Assembly: GCF_014596745.1 (NCBI RefSeq)
Contig: NZ_JABTCF010000013.1
Coordinates: forward strand, 62,001-126,000
Direction of reading: 5' to 3'
Length of the DNA stretch: 64,000 bases
Source of the DNA: Maribacter aquimaris
GTDB lineage: Bacteria; Bacteroidota; Bacteroidia; Flavobacteriales; Flavobacteriaceae
Shown: in pieces, positions 47,046 through 55,929 of the stretch
Layout: each line of letters starts with the position of its first letter
Position numbering within the stretch: position 1 is the stretch's first letter
The notes under the pieces: model-generated
Told to the model about the DNA's origin: nothing
Databases searched by the model: none
Seen by the model: the letters and a program-made list of their open reading frames with translations, nothing else
Translations under genes and position numbers: made by a program

Positions 47046-47062
47046 AGCGTATATCATGCCAA
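47046..47062 (-). promoter_or_regulatory. Putative sigma-54 (-24/-12) promoter of the exporter operon
   Basis: The minus strand reads TTGGCATGATATACGCT: GG and GC separated by exactly 10 bp, with TTGGCA at -24; the -12 part is less perfect (ACGCT for TTGCA). It lies 27 bp before the membrane fusion protein ATG and 57 bp from an inverted repeat suited to an enhancer site. Confidence 0.65.
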
Positions 47063-47118
47063 AGGGATTAAGGAATATTAAGTCACTGTAAATCAGTGTA
47101 TAAAAATTTTTGACATAT

Positions 47119-47148
47119 AAATAAGTGTCCGTTTTCGGACACTTATTT
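47119..47148. promoter_or_regulatory. 13-bp perfect inverted repeat, probable enhancer/operator for the sigma-54 regulator
   Basis: AAATAAGTGTCCG and CGGACACTTATTT are exact reverse complements separated by TTTT. The repeat lies 32 bp before the start of the regulator gene (47181) and about 80-110 bp upstream of the predicted start site of the exporter operon, the usual place for an NtrC-type enhancer. It could also autoregulate the regulator gene. Confidence 0.75.
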
Positions 47149-47180
47149 GTACGATATCGAACATATCATTAAAATTGAAT

Positions 47181-48539
47181 ATGGGAAAAAAGAAATACAC
47201 ATTGCTATTGGTCGATGATGACCCGGACATCCTTTATTCCCTAAAGCTATTCTTAGGTCGTTTCTACAGTGAGGTAATAACCCTGTCAGATCCCAAGAAG
47301 ATTATGTCGACCTTAAGTCAATCCGTGGTAGACTTGGTGCTGATGGACATGAATTTCAGAAGGGGGGAACAATCGGGAAACGAAGGGCTTTATTGGTTGA
47401 AACGTATCAATGAAGTTTCCCCGGAAACAGTAGTCGTTCTTATGACAGCCTATTCCAGTGTTGGTCTGGCTGTTGAAGGGATTAAACTGGGGGCATATGA
47501 TTTTTTGTTGAAACCATGGGATAATGATAAACTTTTGGTGACCATTGATGGGGGTATTGCCCAGAGAAAATCCAAAAAACAAGGGGAAAAGTTCAAGAAG
47601 ATAACGACCTCGTTGGATATTGATGGCCATAGGGTAATCGGTACATCAAAGGCATTTAAGGAGATGGTCAATATGGCTGAAAAAGTGGCTGACACCAATG
47701 CCAATGTACTGCTGTTGGGGGAAAATGGAACAGGGAAATTCGTTGTTGCCAAGATGTTGCACAACCTATCCTCGAGAAGGGATAAGATTTTCGCACACGT
47801 CGATCTTGGGTCATTGAACGGCAATCTTTTCGAGAGTGAATTGTTCGGCTATGCCAAGGGCGCTTTTACCGATGCCAAGGAGGATAGTATAGGGCGCTTT
47901 GAATTGGCTGATGAAGGAACCCTTTTTTTAGATGAAATCGGTAACTTGCCCATACACTTGCAAACCAAACTATTGTCCGTACTTCAAAACAGAAAAGTAG
48001 TGCGTCTGGGGGAGTCCAGGGAACGAGCGATCGATGTCAGGATAATTTGTGCAACCAATATGGATCTACATGCTATGGTAGAACAGAAAGAATTCCGTCA
48101 GGACCTTTTGTATCGCATCAATACCATGGAGATACTTGTGCCGCCCCTTAGGGATCGTGTGGATGATATTCCGTTATTGGCCACTTTTTTCTTGGAAAGG
48201 AATAAGAAAAAATATCAAAAAGGGAAGTTACAATTTTCCCCCGCGGCCATTGAGGCATTAAAAGATTACAAATGGCCGGGAAATGTTAGGGAACTCGAGC
48301 ATATGATTGAGCGGGCGGTGATTCTTTGTGATGAAAATGAGATATCGGAATCCGATCTGCATTTTGGCCCCCAAAGAAAAAAGGAGAATTTCGTTGCCAG
48401 CCTTAATTTGGAGGATACCGAACGAATGTTGGTGGAAATGGCCCTTGAAAAGCACCGGGGCAATGTCACCAATGCTGCGAGGGATTTAGGTATAACACGT
48501 GCAGCACTTTATCGCCGCATGGATAAATATAAGCTATAG
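47181..48539 (+). CDS. NtrC-type sigma-54-dependent response regulator
   Basis: Phosphorylation-controlled activator of sigma-54 promoters, expected to drive the divergent exporter operon. Start set at ATG 47181 (MGKKKYTLLLVDDDPD); a TTG two codons earlier is less likely. It has 452 residues: receiver domain (acidic DDD near residues 11-13, phospho-Asp in LVLMDMNF, switch Thr in MTAYSS, Lys in FLLKPW), AAA+ domain with Walker A GENGTGKF, sigma-54-contacting loop GAFTDA (the common GAFTGA has Gly), Walker B GTLFLDEIGNL, arginine-finger region, and C-terminal Fis-type HTH (HRGNVTNAARDLGITRAALYRRMDKYKL). The histidine kinase follows 6 bp later. Confidence 0.95.
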   Translation: MGKKKYTLLLVDDDPDILYSLKLFLGRFYSEVITLSDPKKIMSTLSQSVVDLVLMDMNFRRGEQSGNEGLYWLKRINEVSPETVVVLMTAYSSVGLAVEGIKLGAYDFLLKPWDNDKLLVTIDGGIAQRKSKKQGEKFKKITTSLDIDGHRVIGTSKAFKEMVNMAEKVADTNANVLLLGENGTGKFVVAKMLHNLSSRRDKIFAHVDLGSLNGNLFESELFGYAKGAFTDAKEDSIGRFELADEGTLFLDEIGNLPIHLQTKLLSVLQNRKVVRLGESRERAIDVRIICATNMDLHAMVEQKEFRQDLLYRINTMEILVPPLRDRVDDIPLLATFFLERNKKKYQKGKLQFSPAAIEALKDYKWPGNVRELEHMIERAVILCDENEISESDLHFGPQRKKENFVASLNLEDTERMLVEMALEKHRGNVTNAARDLGITRAALYRRMDKYKL

Positions 48540-48545
48540 TCTACC

Positions 48546-49877
48546 ATGCGAAAACTAGGTATTTCATTTCTTTTATTGGTTGGGTTGTCCCTTGTACTTA
48601 CCGTTTGTGGAACGATTTTAGTCATAAAGGGATATCCATTCGTGGCCTTATTGGTCTTTGTGTTGGCCATTTCGGCCGCCTATTCGTTTTTCGATAAAAC
48701 CAAGGAAACCTTACTTCGAACGTCACAAACATTACAGGCATTGGTACAGCAGGATCTCTCCGTAAAGATTCCTAAAAGCAAGCTCACCAAGAACATCGCT
48801 AAACCATTACAGGAACTCTTGGAACAGTCGCAGGAGACAAGGGCCCAGTCAGAGTCGATGAAGTTGGTGTACGAATCGATTATCGAGTCGATGGATACGG
48901 GGATATTGATTTTGAAGCAAGATTCGGAACGGATATTTTTTTCGAACAAAGCATTTTTTGAAATCCTTGAATTACCGCAGTATACCAATTGGTCAATGGC
49001 CAAGGAATATTTAAATGCCTTTGAAAAATATTTAAAGGAGGAAAGTTGGCGGAATTTAAGGGATGTTATCACTTTGAAAGTAAATGATAAAGAGGAGGTC
49101 TTTAGTTTGCGAACCTATACTTCCGAAATTTATGGCAACCGTTATCTCGTTGTAAATCTTGATCCCGTTCAAAATATCATGGATCGCACGGAAAAGGAAG
49201 CCTGGTTTAACCTGATGAAGGTAATGAGTCATGAGATCATCAATACCATAGCTCCAATAACATCCTTGACCAATAATCTTGAATATTTGATTGGGGAAGA
49301 AAGCCAAGGGGTGGGGGAACATCAAAAGGATATAGCGCAGAGTCTCTCGACTATAAAAAAAAGAACCTTACATCTTCTGGATTTTATTGAGAATTATCGC
49401 CTCTTGGCCGAACTGCCAACACCCAAACCGACTTGGTTCGTTATTGCGGAACTCTTTGGGCACAGCAAGACTTTCCTGTCTGGATTATTGAAAGAAAAGG
49501 GAATCCTTGTCGACATCGATTTAGGGACAGAGTCCTTACGCTTATTTGCAGATAAAAACCAGTTGGAGCAGGTGTTGATCAATTTAATGACAAATAGTGT
49601 TTATGCACTGCAAAACAGCGAACATCCCAAAATTTCGTTGAAAGCCTATCGGGCAAATACGTCAACGGTCATTGAAGTAAGCGATAATGGCCATGGTATT
49701 AAGGATTCGATCAAAAAGGAGGTTTTCGTTCCTTTTTTCACGACCCGAAATAATGGTTCCGGTATTGGCCTAAGCCTGAGCAGGAATATAATGAACGCAC
49801 ATTATGGGACGATCAACTTCCATTCCAATGGGCAATCAACCACATTTAAATTGACATTCAAGGATCAGGTGGATTAA
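48546..49877 (+). CDS. Sensor histidine kinase
   Basis: Partner kinase for the adjacent NtrC-type regulator. The 443-residue protein has two N-terminal transmembrane helices (about 5-27 and 30-48) with almost no periplasmic loop, suggesting that it senses membrane or cytoplasmic signals. A PAS-like region follows (about 105-205, ESIIESMDTGILILKQDSERIFFSNKAFFEIL), then the H-box VMSHEIINTIAPITSLTNNL with the phospho-His. The HATPase domain has the N-box LEQVLINLMTNSVYAL, G1 EVSDNGHGI and G2 NNGSGIGLSLSRNIMNAH. It is cotranscribed with the regulator and converges on the dienelactone hydrolase gene 22 bp away. Confidence 0.94.
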   Translation: MRKLGISFLLLVGLSLVLTVCGTILVIKGYPFVALLVFVLAISAAYSFFDKTKETLLRTSQTLQALVQQDLSVKIPKSKLTKNIAKPLQELLEQSQETRAQSESMKLVYESIIESMDTGILILKQDSERIFFSNKAFFEILELPQYTNWSMAKEYLNAFEKYLKEESWRNLRDVITLKVNDKEEVFSLRTYTSEIYGNRYLVVNLDPVQNIMDRTEKEAWFNLMKVMSHEIINTIAPITSLTNNLEYLIGEESQGVGEHQKDIAQSLSTIKKRTLHLLDFIENYRLLAELPTPKPTWFVIAELFGHSKTFLSGLLKEKGILVDIDLGTESLRLFADKNQLEQVLINLMTNSVYALQNSEHPKISLKAYRANTSTVIEVSDNGHGIKDSIKKEVFVPFFTTRNNGSGIGLSLSRNIMNAHYGTINFHSNGQSTTFKLTFKDQVD

Positions 49878-49899
49878 TGTTATCCGAGGTTTATGTGTG

Positions 49900-50784
49900 T
49901 TACTGCAGTTCTTTTTTGAAAAAGGCAATGGTCCGATCCCATGCCAATTCTGCAGTTTCCCTATCATATCTTGGGGTAGTGTCGTTGTGAAACCCGTGAT
50001 TGGCCTTTTCATAGATATAGGCTTCGTATCTTTTGCCGTGTGTTTTCAACGCAGCCTCATAGTCGGGCCACCCCGCGTTCACCCGTTTGTCCAATGCACC
50101 AAAATGCAGTAGGAGGGGAGCGTTTATTTTATCAATATCCTCGGTAGGTTGTCCCCCATAAAAAGGAACGGCTGCCTCTAGATCAGCAACCTCAACGGCC
50201 ATCATATTCGATATCCATCCTCCAAAACAAAATCCCACGACACCCACATGACCATTACAATCCGGATGGTCTTTCAGATAGTGAAAGGCGGCTATAAAGT
50301 CTGTCAGCATTTCGTTGCGGTCCCTTTTGCGCTGCAGTTCCCGGCCATCATCGTCATTTCCGGGATATCCGCCCAAAGGTGTCAGGGCATCAGGTGCCAA
50401 GGAGATGAATCCGGCCAAGGCCGCACGACGGCCAACATCCTCGATATATGGATTCAATCCGCGGTTTTCATGAACCACGACAATGCCTGGAAGTTTTCCG
50501 TTGGCATCCGAAGGTTGGGACAGCAACCCTTTTATAAGTCCCCCACCATCGGGGGAATCATATTGGATGTATTCCGATTTTAATCGCGAATCATCTTGTT
50601 TGATTTGAATTTTTTTGACATAATCGGGAGAGATAAAACTGAGTAAGGAAGGAAGGGTGAGTCCGCCTACCGCATAGGTCGATAACTTATCCAAGAACAG
50701 CCTTCTATCCACCCTGTTATGGGCGTAATCGTCGTAGAGATCGAATACCTCCTGTTTAATGTCCTTTTTCCTTGGGTTTTTCAT
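49900..50784 (-). CDS. Dienelactone hydrolase-family alpha/beta hydrolase
   Basis: Alpha/beta hydrolase of the dienelactone hydrolase type; the natural substrate is unknown. The 294-residue protein has an N-terminal extension with a twin-arginine-like stretch ([27 protein letters not shown]), suggesting Tat export despite a long N-region. In the fold, the oxyanion region is [25 protein letters not shown], the nucleophile is Cys in [10 protein letters not shown], and the catalytic His is in [22 protein letters not shown] contributes the Asp region. It is convergent with the histidine kinase gene and divergent from the Gfo/Idh/MocA gene, so probably monocistronic. Confidence 0.88.
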   Translation of the reverse strand: MKNPRKKDIKQEVFDLYDDYAHNRVDRRLFLDKLSTYAVGGLTLPSLLSFISPDYVKKIQIKQDDSRLKSEYIQYDSPDGGGLIKGLLSQPSDANGKLPGIVVVHENRGLNPYIEDVGRRAALAGFISLAPDALTPLGGYPGNDDDGRELQRKRDRNEMLTDFIAAFHYLKDHPDCNGHVGVVGFCFGGWISNMMAVEVADLEAAVPFYGGQPTEDIDKINAPLLLHFGALDKRVNAGWPDYEAALKTHGKRYEAYIYEKANHGFHNDTTPRYDRETAELAWDRTIAFFKKELQ

Positions 50785-50911
50785 GTCCTGATGGTTTAAA
50801 TGTCTGAATCATTGAAAGATACAAAATATTGGGGTAAGTTTTCCAAAGGCCCTAAATCCCGTTTTTAGTTTCCGGTATTAAAACGTAATTTTAATACAAA
50901 TCAGATTTACT

Positions 50912-52018
50912 ATGGGTTCACGAAGGGATTTTATCGAAAAAATGTCACTCACGGCGCTAAGCCTGCCGATTTTATATGCTCCAACAAGTCTTTTTGCGGC
51001 TTGTGAAGAACCTTATGACGGTCCCGTGCTACGGGTAGCCATAATGGGGTTGGGTAGTTATGGGACCCGGGTGGCCAAAGCGATGGTCGATTGTAAACGG
51101 GCAAAGTTGGTCGGGGTGATCAGTGGTTCTCCTTCCAAAGTCACTAAATGGAAATCCGAGTATCATATTCCAGATAAAAATTGCTACGATTATACTGATT
51201 TTGATCGGATCAAGGAGAACCCCGATATCGACGCGGTATATATCATAACCCCTAACGGACTCCATTGTGAACAGGCAATCCGTGTCGCCAAGGCGGGTAA
51301 GCATGTGATCTGTGAAAAACCCATGGCCATAAATGCCGATGAAGGGGAGCGTATGGTCAAGGCTTGTAAAGAAGCCAAGGTAAAGCTATTGGTGGGGTAC
51401 CGTATGCATTATGAGCCCAAAACGGTTGAGGTCATACGCATGCGAAAAGCGGGTGAATTTGGACAACCCAAATTTTTTCAAGGACAATCGGGTTTCGTAA
51501 TGGGCAATCCGAACCAATGGCGATTGGATAAAGAATTATCGGGTGGTGGTGCCATGATGGATATTGGTATCTATTCAATCAATGGGGCGCGCTATATGTT
51601 GGGAGAGGAGCCTATTTGGGTCACTGCCCAAGAAACCAAGACCGATCCGGTGAAGTTCAAGGAAGGAATTGATGAAACCATAACGTTTCAAATGGGGTTT
51701 CCCAGTGGGGCGGTGGCATCCTGTCTTTCAACCTATGCCATGAATCATTTGGATCGTTTTTACATGACCGGAGAGAAAGGTTGGGTAGAAATGCAGCCTT
51801 CCACGGGTTATGGTCCCATAAAAGGAAGGACCCACAAAGGGGAGTTGAACCAGCCGCATGTTACACATCAAACCTTACAGATGGAGGGTATGGCCCAACT
51901 TATTTTTGAAGATGTGCAACCCTTGGTTCCTGTAGATGGGGAAGAAGGATTGCGGGATTTAAAAATCATTGATGCCATTTTCCATGCCGTCAAGACGGGC
52001 GGGAAGGTGCCATTGTAA
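50912..52018 (+). CDS. Tat-exported Gfo/Idh/MocA-family oxidoreductase
   Basis: NAD(P)-dependent sugar-type dehydrogenase; the substrate is unknown. The 368-residue protein starts MGSRRDFIEKMSLTALSLPI, a twin-arginine signal, so it is likely exported with a tightly bound cofactor, as in glucose-fructose oxidoreductase. The Rossmann domain is VAIMGLGSYGTRVAKAM, followed by VYIITPNGLHCEQAIRVAKAGKHVICEKPMA (the EKP motif with catalytic Lys). The C-terminal alpha/beta domain begins near GYRMHYEPKTVEVIR and includes GGGAMMDIGIYSINGARYMLGEEP. It stands alone between a divergent hydrolase gene and a convergent gene of unknown function. Confidence 0.9.
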   Translation: MGSRRDFIEKMSLTALSLPILYAPTSLFAACEEPYDGPVLRVAIMGLGSYGTRVAKAMVDCKRAKLVGVISGSPSKVTKWKSEYHIPDKNCYDYTDFDRIKENPDIDAVYIITPNGLHCEQAIRVAKAGKHVICEKPMAINADEGERMVKACKEAKVKLLVGYRMHYEPKTVEVIRMRKAGEFGQPKFFQGQSGFVMGNPNQWRLDKELSGGGAMMDIGIYSINGARYMLGEEPIWVTAQETKTDPVKFKEGIDETITFQMGFPSGAVASCLSTYAMNHLDRFYMTGEKGWVEMQPSTGYGPIKGRTHKGELNQPHVTHQTLQMEGMAQLIFEDVQPLVPVDGEEGLRDLKIIDAIFHAVKTGGKVPL

Positions 52019-52030
52019 TAGACAAAGAAT

Positions 52031-52978
52031 CTATTTATTCACACTGATCATCACCGCTTCACAACTTTTCAGGTCGGAATTCAGGATGATGTTCTCCGAG
52101 GATATTCCATCGGTAATCTCGACCGAAACGGTATTGGGGGCATATTTCCCCAGGTTATGGGCATAGAGAAACAGGTCGTTTTTCTTATTGGGGTCTAAAG
52201 TGATTTCTATCTGTTTCTTGGAATAGGTCAAAAGGTGTTTTGAAATTATGGTGAACCCATTCAGATAGACGGAAACGATATCACCATCCTGTCGGCCGTG
52301 GTCCCATATTTTGATTTTGATTTTCTCGTTTTTAAAGGACAGCTCCTTTACATAGGTGATATTTCGACCGTCGAACTCCATTCTTTGAGGTGCTTCGGTA
52401 ATTTTTGGTTTTTCGGATTTCTGGGGTGTTTTCACCTTGGCTACCGTATTGGTTTTTGACGCATTCAGTAGTCTGTACTGTTCTTTTCTGGCATCCGACT
52501 CTTTATTCTTGATGGAAAAATAGGGTGTGGACACCTTGGCAATATGAAACTTGTCATCGGGAAACATCTCAATACCTACCACCTGATAATTGTTTCCAGA
52601 GCTAATGTTCTTGGCTAGGATGATGCCACCCGCATTCCCTGAGTTTTTAAAGGTTCCCAATTCCTGCACTACCATATCGTCCTTGGCGAGAAAAAAGCGT
52701 ATCGATTTGTCCGTGCCGATATTCTTGGTGTTCCATTCCAGCTCTACAGGTCCGGGGATAGTCCAGATACTACTGCTGTTTGGTGAGGTGATGTTGATGG
52801 CGGATTTTAGGATATCCGTTGCTTCCGTTTTTCCGATTTCCTCCAGATTGCTTGAAGCACTGCGTGGATTATTGGATGCTACAAAATCCTTGTGGTCCGA
52901 TGTAAAATCAAAACCAAAGGTATGCCCGTACATCCATTGGCATAAAAGAAAAGTGCTAAGAATAAAAATGGTTCGCAT
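52031..52978 (-). CDS. Secreted protein with KNH-like (Kre9/KNH) N-terminal domain
   Basis: The function is unknown. I start at ATG 52978 (MRTIFILSTFLLCQWMYGH), which gives a signal peptide; an ATG at 53029 would add 17 residues before it. In the 315-residue product, residues about 60-160 look like a Ser/Thr-rich KNH-type beta domain (INITSPNSSSIWTIPGPVELEWNTKNIGTDKSIRFFLAKDD, ending in YFSI). A low-complexity linker rich in Lys, Ser, Thr and Pro follows, then a C-terminal beta domain (KIKIWDHGRQDGDIVSVYLNGFTI, LFLYAHNLGKYAPNTVSVEI, LNSDLKSCEAVMISV) common in Bacteroidota surface proteins. It is convergent with the oxidoreductase gene. Confidence 0.65.
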   Translation of the reverse strand: MRTIFILSTFLLCQWMYGHTFGFDFTSDHKDFVASNNPRSASSNLEEIGKTEATDILKSAINITSPNSSSIWTIPGPVELEWNTKNIGTDKSIRFFLAKDDMVVQELGTFKNSGNAGGIILAKNISSGNNYQVVGIEMFPDDKFHIAKVSTPYFSIKNKESDARKEQYRLLNASKTNTVAKVKTPQKSEKPKITEAPQRMEFDGRNITYVKELSFKNEKIKIKIWDHGRQDGDIVSVYLNGFTIISKHLLTYSKKQIEITLDPNKKNDLFLYAHNLGKYAPNTVSVEITDGISSENIILNSDLKSCEAVMISVNK

Positions 52979-53166
52979 AACAATACTCCAATTCGATTGG
53001 TAACTATCAAGATTCAAAAGCTGTGCCAATCCCTATACTAACGTAGATATGGCATAAATATTTGGCGTTCCTACCCTATGTATACGTGTATTATAGGGAT
53101 AATGGATTTCTTTGTAGCTTTAAGCATAGTATTTTTCTTTTAGATGTTTGTAAAGTGAATATTGAA

Positions 53167-54102
53167 ATGCAGAAAAACGTATTGATCGAATGCCATCAAA
53201 GAATTGCCCCTTTCATTCATGAAACCCCGATTTTTACCTCTCATTTATTGAATGGGATTGCAGGAACCGAGCTGTTCTTTAAGTGTGAGAATTTCCAAAG
53301 AATGGGTGCCTATAAAATGCGGGGTGCTACGAATGCCATTTTACAATTGACCGAGGGGCAAAGGGCAAAAGGGGTGGTTACCCATTCTTCGGGCAATTTT
53401 GCCCAGGCTTTATCATTGGCAGCGAAGAGCCTGGGGGTTAAGGCCTATATCGTAATGCCGTCTTCAGCCCCCCAAGTGAAGAAAGATGCCGTTAAGGGTT
53501 ATAGCGGGACAATTATCGAATGCGTACCTACCCTTGCGGCAAGGAATGCCATGGCCCGGGAAATCCAGTCGAAAACAGGGGCGACCTTTATCCATCCTTC
53601 CAATGACCTGAATGTGATTGCAGGGCAGGGCACCGCTTGTATGGAGTTGTTGCGGGAACAACCCGACCTGGATGTTGTGGTCGTGCCTGTTGGGGGTGGC
53701 GGACTCATTGCCGGGACTGCACTGGCAGCCCATCATTTTGGGACTCATTGTAAGGTGGTCGGAGCGGAGCCTTTTGAGGTCGATGATGCATACCGCTCCT
53801 TGAAAAGCGGAAAAATAGAATCGAATGACACTACGAATACCATCGCAGACGGACTCAAGACCCAACTGGGGGATAAAAGTTTTCCGTTGATCCAGAAATA
53901 TGTGGAAGGCATTGTTCGTGTTGGCGAGGATGAAATAATAGAGGCCATGAAGTTGGTTTGGGAGCGTATGAAGATCATTATAGAGCCTTCCAGTGCAGTG
54001 GCCTTTGCGGCCGTGTTGCGTAAAAAAAATCGATTTATCGACAAAAAAGTTGGAATCATCATTTCTGGCGGGAATGTCGATCTTAAAAACCTTCCATTTT
54101 AA
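53167..54102 (+). CDS. Threonine dehydratase/serine racemase-like PLP enzyme
   Basis: Fold type II PLP enzyme that deaminates threonine or serine, or racemises serine. Start at ATG 53167 (MQKNVLIECHQRIAPFIHETPI); an in-frame ATG at 53062 adds an unconvincing leader. The 311-residue length suits catabolic threonine dehydratase or serine racemase without a regulatory ACT domain. Key motifs are FFKCENFQRMGAYKMRGATNAIL (PLP Lys in YK), THSSGNFAQALSLAAK (substrate loop SSGN), GGGGLIAGTALAAH (phosphate-binding glycine loop), and IIISGGNVDL near the C terminus with Ser and Gly for the pyridine ring. It is an isolated gene. Confidence 0.9.
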   Translation: MQKNVLIECHQRIAPFIHETPIFTSHLLNGIAGTELFFKCENFQRMGAYKMRGATNAILQLTEGQRAKGVVTHSSGNFAQALSLAAKSLGVKAYIVMPSSAPQVKKDAVKGYSGTIIECVPTLAARNAMAREIQSKTGATFIHPSNDLNVIAGQGTACMELLREQPDLDVVVVPVGGGGLIAGTALAAHHFGTHCKVVGAEPFEVDDAYRSLKSGKIESNDTTNTIADGLKTQLGDKSFPLIQKYVEGIVRVGEDEIIEAMKLVWERMKIIIEPSSAVAFAAVLRKKNRFIDKKVGIIISGGNVDLKNLPF

Positions 54103-54216
54103 TCAAAAAGCAGTGTTTCAGCAACTTTTTATCCCCCTTAAACCAAAATAACACGTTTTTTCCAAGCGTGGAATGGGCTTTGTAATCTTACTATAAACAT
54201 TAGTAAAATTTTGATT

Positions 54217-54387
54217 ATGAAGACAACACTACTTATTAAGAAAATTTATTTGGATGGATTTCGGGATTTGGGACACTTGATTGTGAAAAATTATTTCAAG
54301 GTTTTTGCATGGTTCTGTTTTGTGATGTTTTTTATAGCACTATATGCTTTCGTATTTAGAGTGTCTACAGGATTCGCTTTTGATTAG
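54217..54387 (+). CDS. Small single-helix membrane protein (56 aa)
   Basis: A short coding frame of 56 codons starting MKTTLLIKKIYLDGFRDLG and ending STGFAFD before TAG. The first half is amphipathic with basic residues; residues about 29-47 (VFAWFCFVMFFIALYAFVF) form a single transmembrane helix. It recalls a group of very small conserved flavobacterial membrane proteins (possibly DUF6747), but this is from memory and was not checked. It is preceded by an AT-rich stretch with TTTTGATT and lies alone between the dehydratase and the HGSNAT-like gene, both on the same strand. Hydrophobic composition and a proper start and stop support it being real. Confidence 0.6.
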   Translation: MKTTLLIKKIYLDGFRDLGHLIVKNYFKVFAWFCFVMFFIALYAFVFRVSTGFAFD

Positions 54388-54500
54388 GGGATATCTCACT
54401 TTTAGTGGTTGGTTCTGGAAAGTAATAAGGAAAATAGTGGTACTTTAGTGAGTGGAGTCACGTGTCACTATTTGTAGAATCTAAGCCAACCAATACAAGT

Positions 54501-55604
54501 ATGAAAAGATTTAAAGCACTGGATGTCTTCCGGGGGTTGACCATTTGTTTGATGATCGTTGTGAATACACCCGGAGATCACCTTTTCACCTTTGCACCAT
54601 TACTACATGCCAAATGGCACGGATTTACACCAACCGATTTGGTTTTTCCTTCCTTTCTTTTTGCCGTGGGCAATGCTTTTGCTTTTGTAAAAACACGCTG
54701 GGGCGATAAGTCCTTGTCCGAGGTTTTTGGAAAAATCCTAAAACGTACCTTGATTATTTTCCTACTGGGATATCTCATGTATTGGATTCCGTTCGTGTCA
54801 TGGACAGACACTGGGGACCTTGCATTTGTTCCTTTTAGCGAAACAAGGATATTGGGGGTATTGCAGCGAATCGCATTATGTTATTTCATGGGGGCCATCA
54901 TGATCTATTTTTTGACAAACCGACAACTTTTAATAGGGTCGGGAATCCTATTGTTGGGGTATTGGTTGTTGCTCTATGCCTTTGGTGACTATACGTTGGA
55001 AGGCAATTTCGTTAGAACAATAGACCAGTTTGTTTTTGGTGATGCCCATTTGTATATGGGTGACGGTATCCCTTTTGATCCGGAAGGACTCTTAAGTACC
55101 CTGCCGGCAATATGTAATGTGATAGCAGGGTATTTGGTTGGGAAATATGTTATTGATGGAGGGGTCGATTTTAAAAAGCTCGCTAAAATGCTAATGGTCG
55201 GGACCGGCCTATTGATCGTGGCGTATTTTTGGGATTTGAGTTTTCCTGTCAACAAGAAATTATGGACAAGCTCTTTCGTCGTCCTTACCGTAGGGATGGA
55301 TATGATACTGCTTTCAGTACTGATTTATGGGATAGATTTGGTCAGAAAACCCGTGAACTTCAACTTCTTTGAGATTTTCGGGAAGAATCCCCTGTTCATA
55401 TACCTACTGTCTGAATACTTGGCAATAGGAATGCACTTTGTAAGGGTAGATGGCGAGCAGTCTTTGTTCAACTATATTTATGAAAAAGGTTTCAGTTGGA
55501 TCGGCCATTACTTCGGGTCGCTTGCCTTTGCCTTGGCTTTTATGCTATTGTGCTGGACTGTTGGTTGGTGGTTGAACAAGAAAAAAATATACATCAAGGT
55601 GTAG
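54501..55604 (+). CDS. HGSNAT/NagX-like membrane acyltransferase (DUF5009-type)
   Basis: Integral membrane protein related to heparan-alpha-glucosaminide N-acetyltransferase and NagX; its activity here is unproven. I begin at ATG 54501 (MKRFKALDVFRGLTICLMIVVNTPGDH); a GTG at 54462 is an alternative. The 367-residue protein shows the family N terminus (ALDVFRGL), the first loop PLLHAKWHGFTPTDLVFPSFLFAVGNA with the conserved His region, about 10 or 11 transmembrane helices, and the C-terminal FFEIFGKNPLFIYLLSEYLA. It is not adjacent to other glycan genes, so a cell-envelope or hexosamine role is only a family inference. Confidence 0.82.
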   Translation: MKRFKALDVFRGLTICLMIVVNTPGDHLFTFAPLLHAKWHGFTPTDLVFPSFLFAVGNAFAFVKTRWGDKSLSEVFGKILKRTLIIFLLGYLMYWIPFVSWTDTGDLAFVPFSETRILGVLQRIALCYFMGAIMIYFLTNRQLLIGSGILLLGYWLLLYAFGDYTLEGNFVRTIDQFVFGDAHLYMGDGIPFDPEGLLSTLPAICNVIAGYLVGKYVIDGGVDFKKLAKMLMVGTGLLIVAYFWDLSFPVNKKLWTSSFVVLTVGMDMILLSVLIYGIDLVRKPVNFNFFEIFGKNPLFIYLLSEYLAIGMHFVRVDGEQSLFNYIYEKGFSWIGHYFGSLAFALAFMLLCWTVGWWLNKKKIYIKV

Positions 55605-55929
55605 TTCTTATCGATTCAAGAAAACCATTTGTAAACACCTTATTCCCTTTAACACAATTGAAAAAGCATATTGGATCCAAGAATTGGAAGCCGATACGTT
55701 AAATATTTTTATTTATATGGAAATAATCCAAAAAATAGGAAATATTCCATAATTTAGCTGTCCCTTTTAGTGAAACCTAGTTTTGGCAAGCATGTAATGC
55801 GATGACAAAATAAATGGTTGAACTAACCCTGACGTTTACAGTCAGGGTCTCTGTTTGATTTTATTTTGGAGTTGTTCTATTCAAAGAAACCAAGGTTTAC
55901 TAAGAGGAATATTATTTCGTAGGATAGTT
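55605..55929. other. Gene-free region upstream of dinB
   Basis: 325 bp without a gene. It contains a TAGTTTTG (55778-55785) matching the TAnnTTTG -7 element but without an obvious -33 TTTG, a 7-bp inverted repeat TATGGAA/TTCCATA (55716-55751) that could be an SOS-type operator, and a stem-loop in the presumed dinB leader (separate entry). No recognisable LexA box was found. Confidence 0.5.
55826..55848 (+). terminator. Stem-loop upstream of dinB
   Basis: ACCCTGAC and GTCAGGGT pair exactly around a 7-nt loop, followed by CTCTGTTTGATTTTATTTT. It may terminate the upstream gene's transcript or act as an attenuator in a dinB leader; its distance from the upstream stop (about 220 bp) leaves both open. 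Confidence 0.55.

Noticed and set aside
47084-47098. CACTG-TAAAT-CAGTG small inverted repeat near the regulator promoter
   Set aside because: Only 5-bp arms, expected by chance in a region of this size; the 13-bp repeat next to it is far stronger.
55716-55751. TATGGAA/TTCCATA inverted repeat as a LexA-type SOS box for dinB
   Set aside because: The arms are short, the spacer is long and AT-rich, and it matches no LexA box known to me; recorded only as a possible operator.
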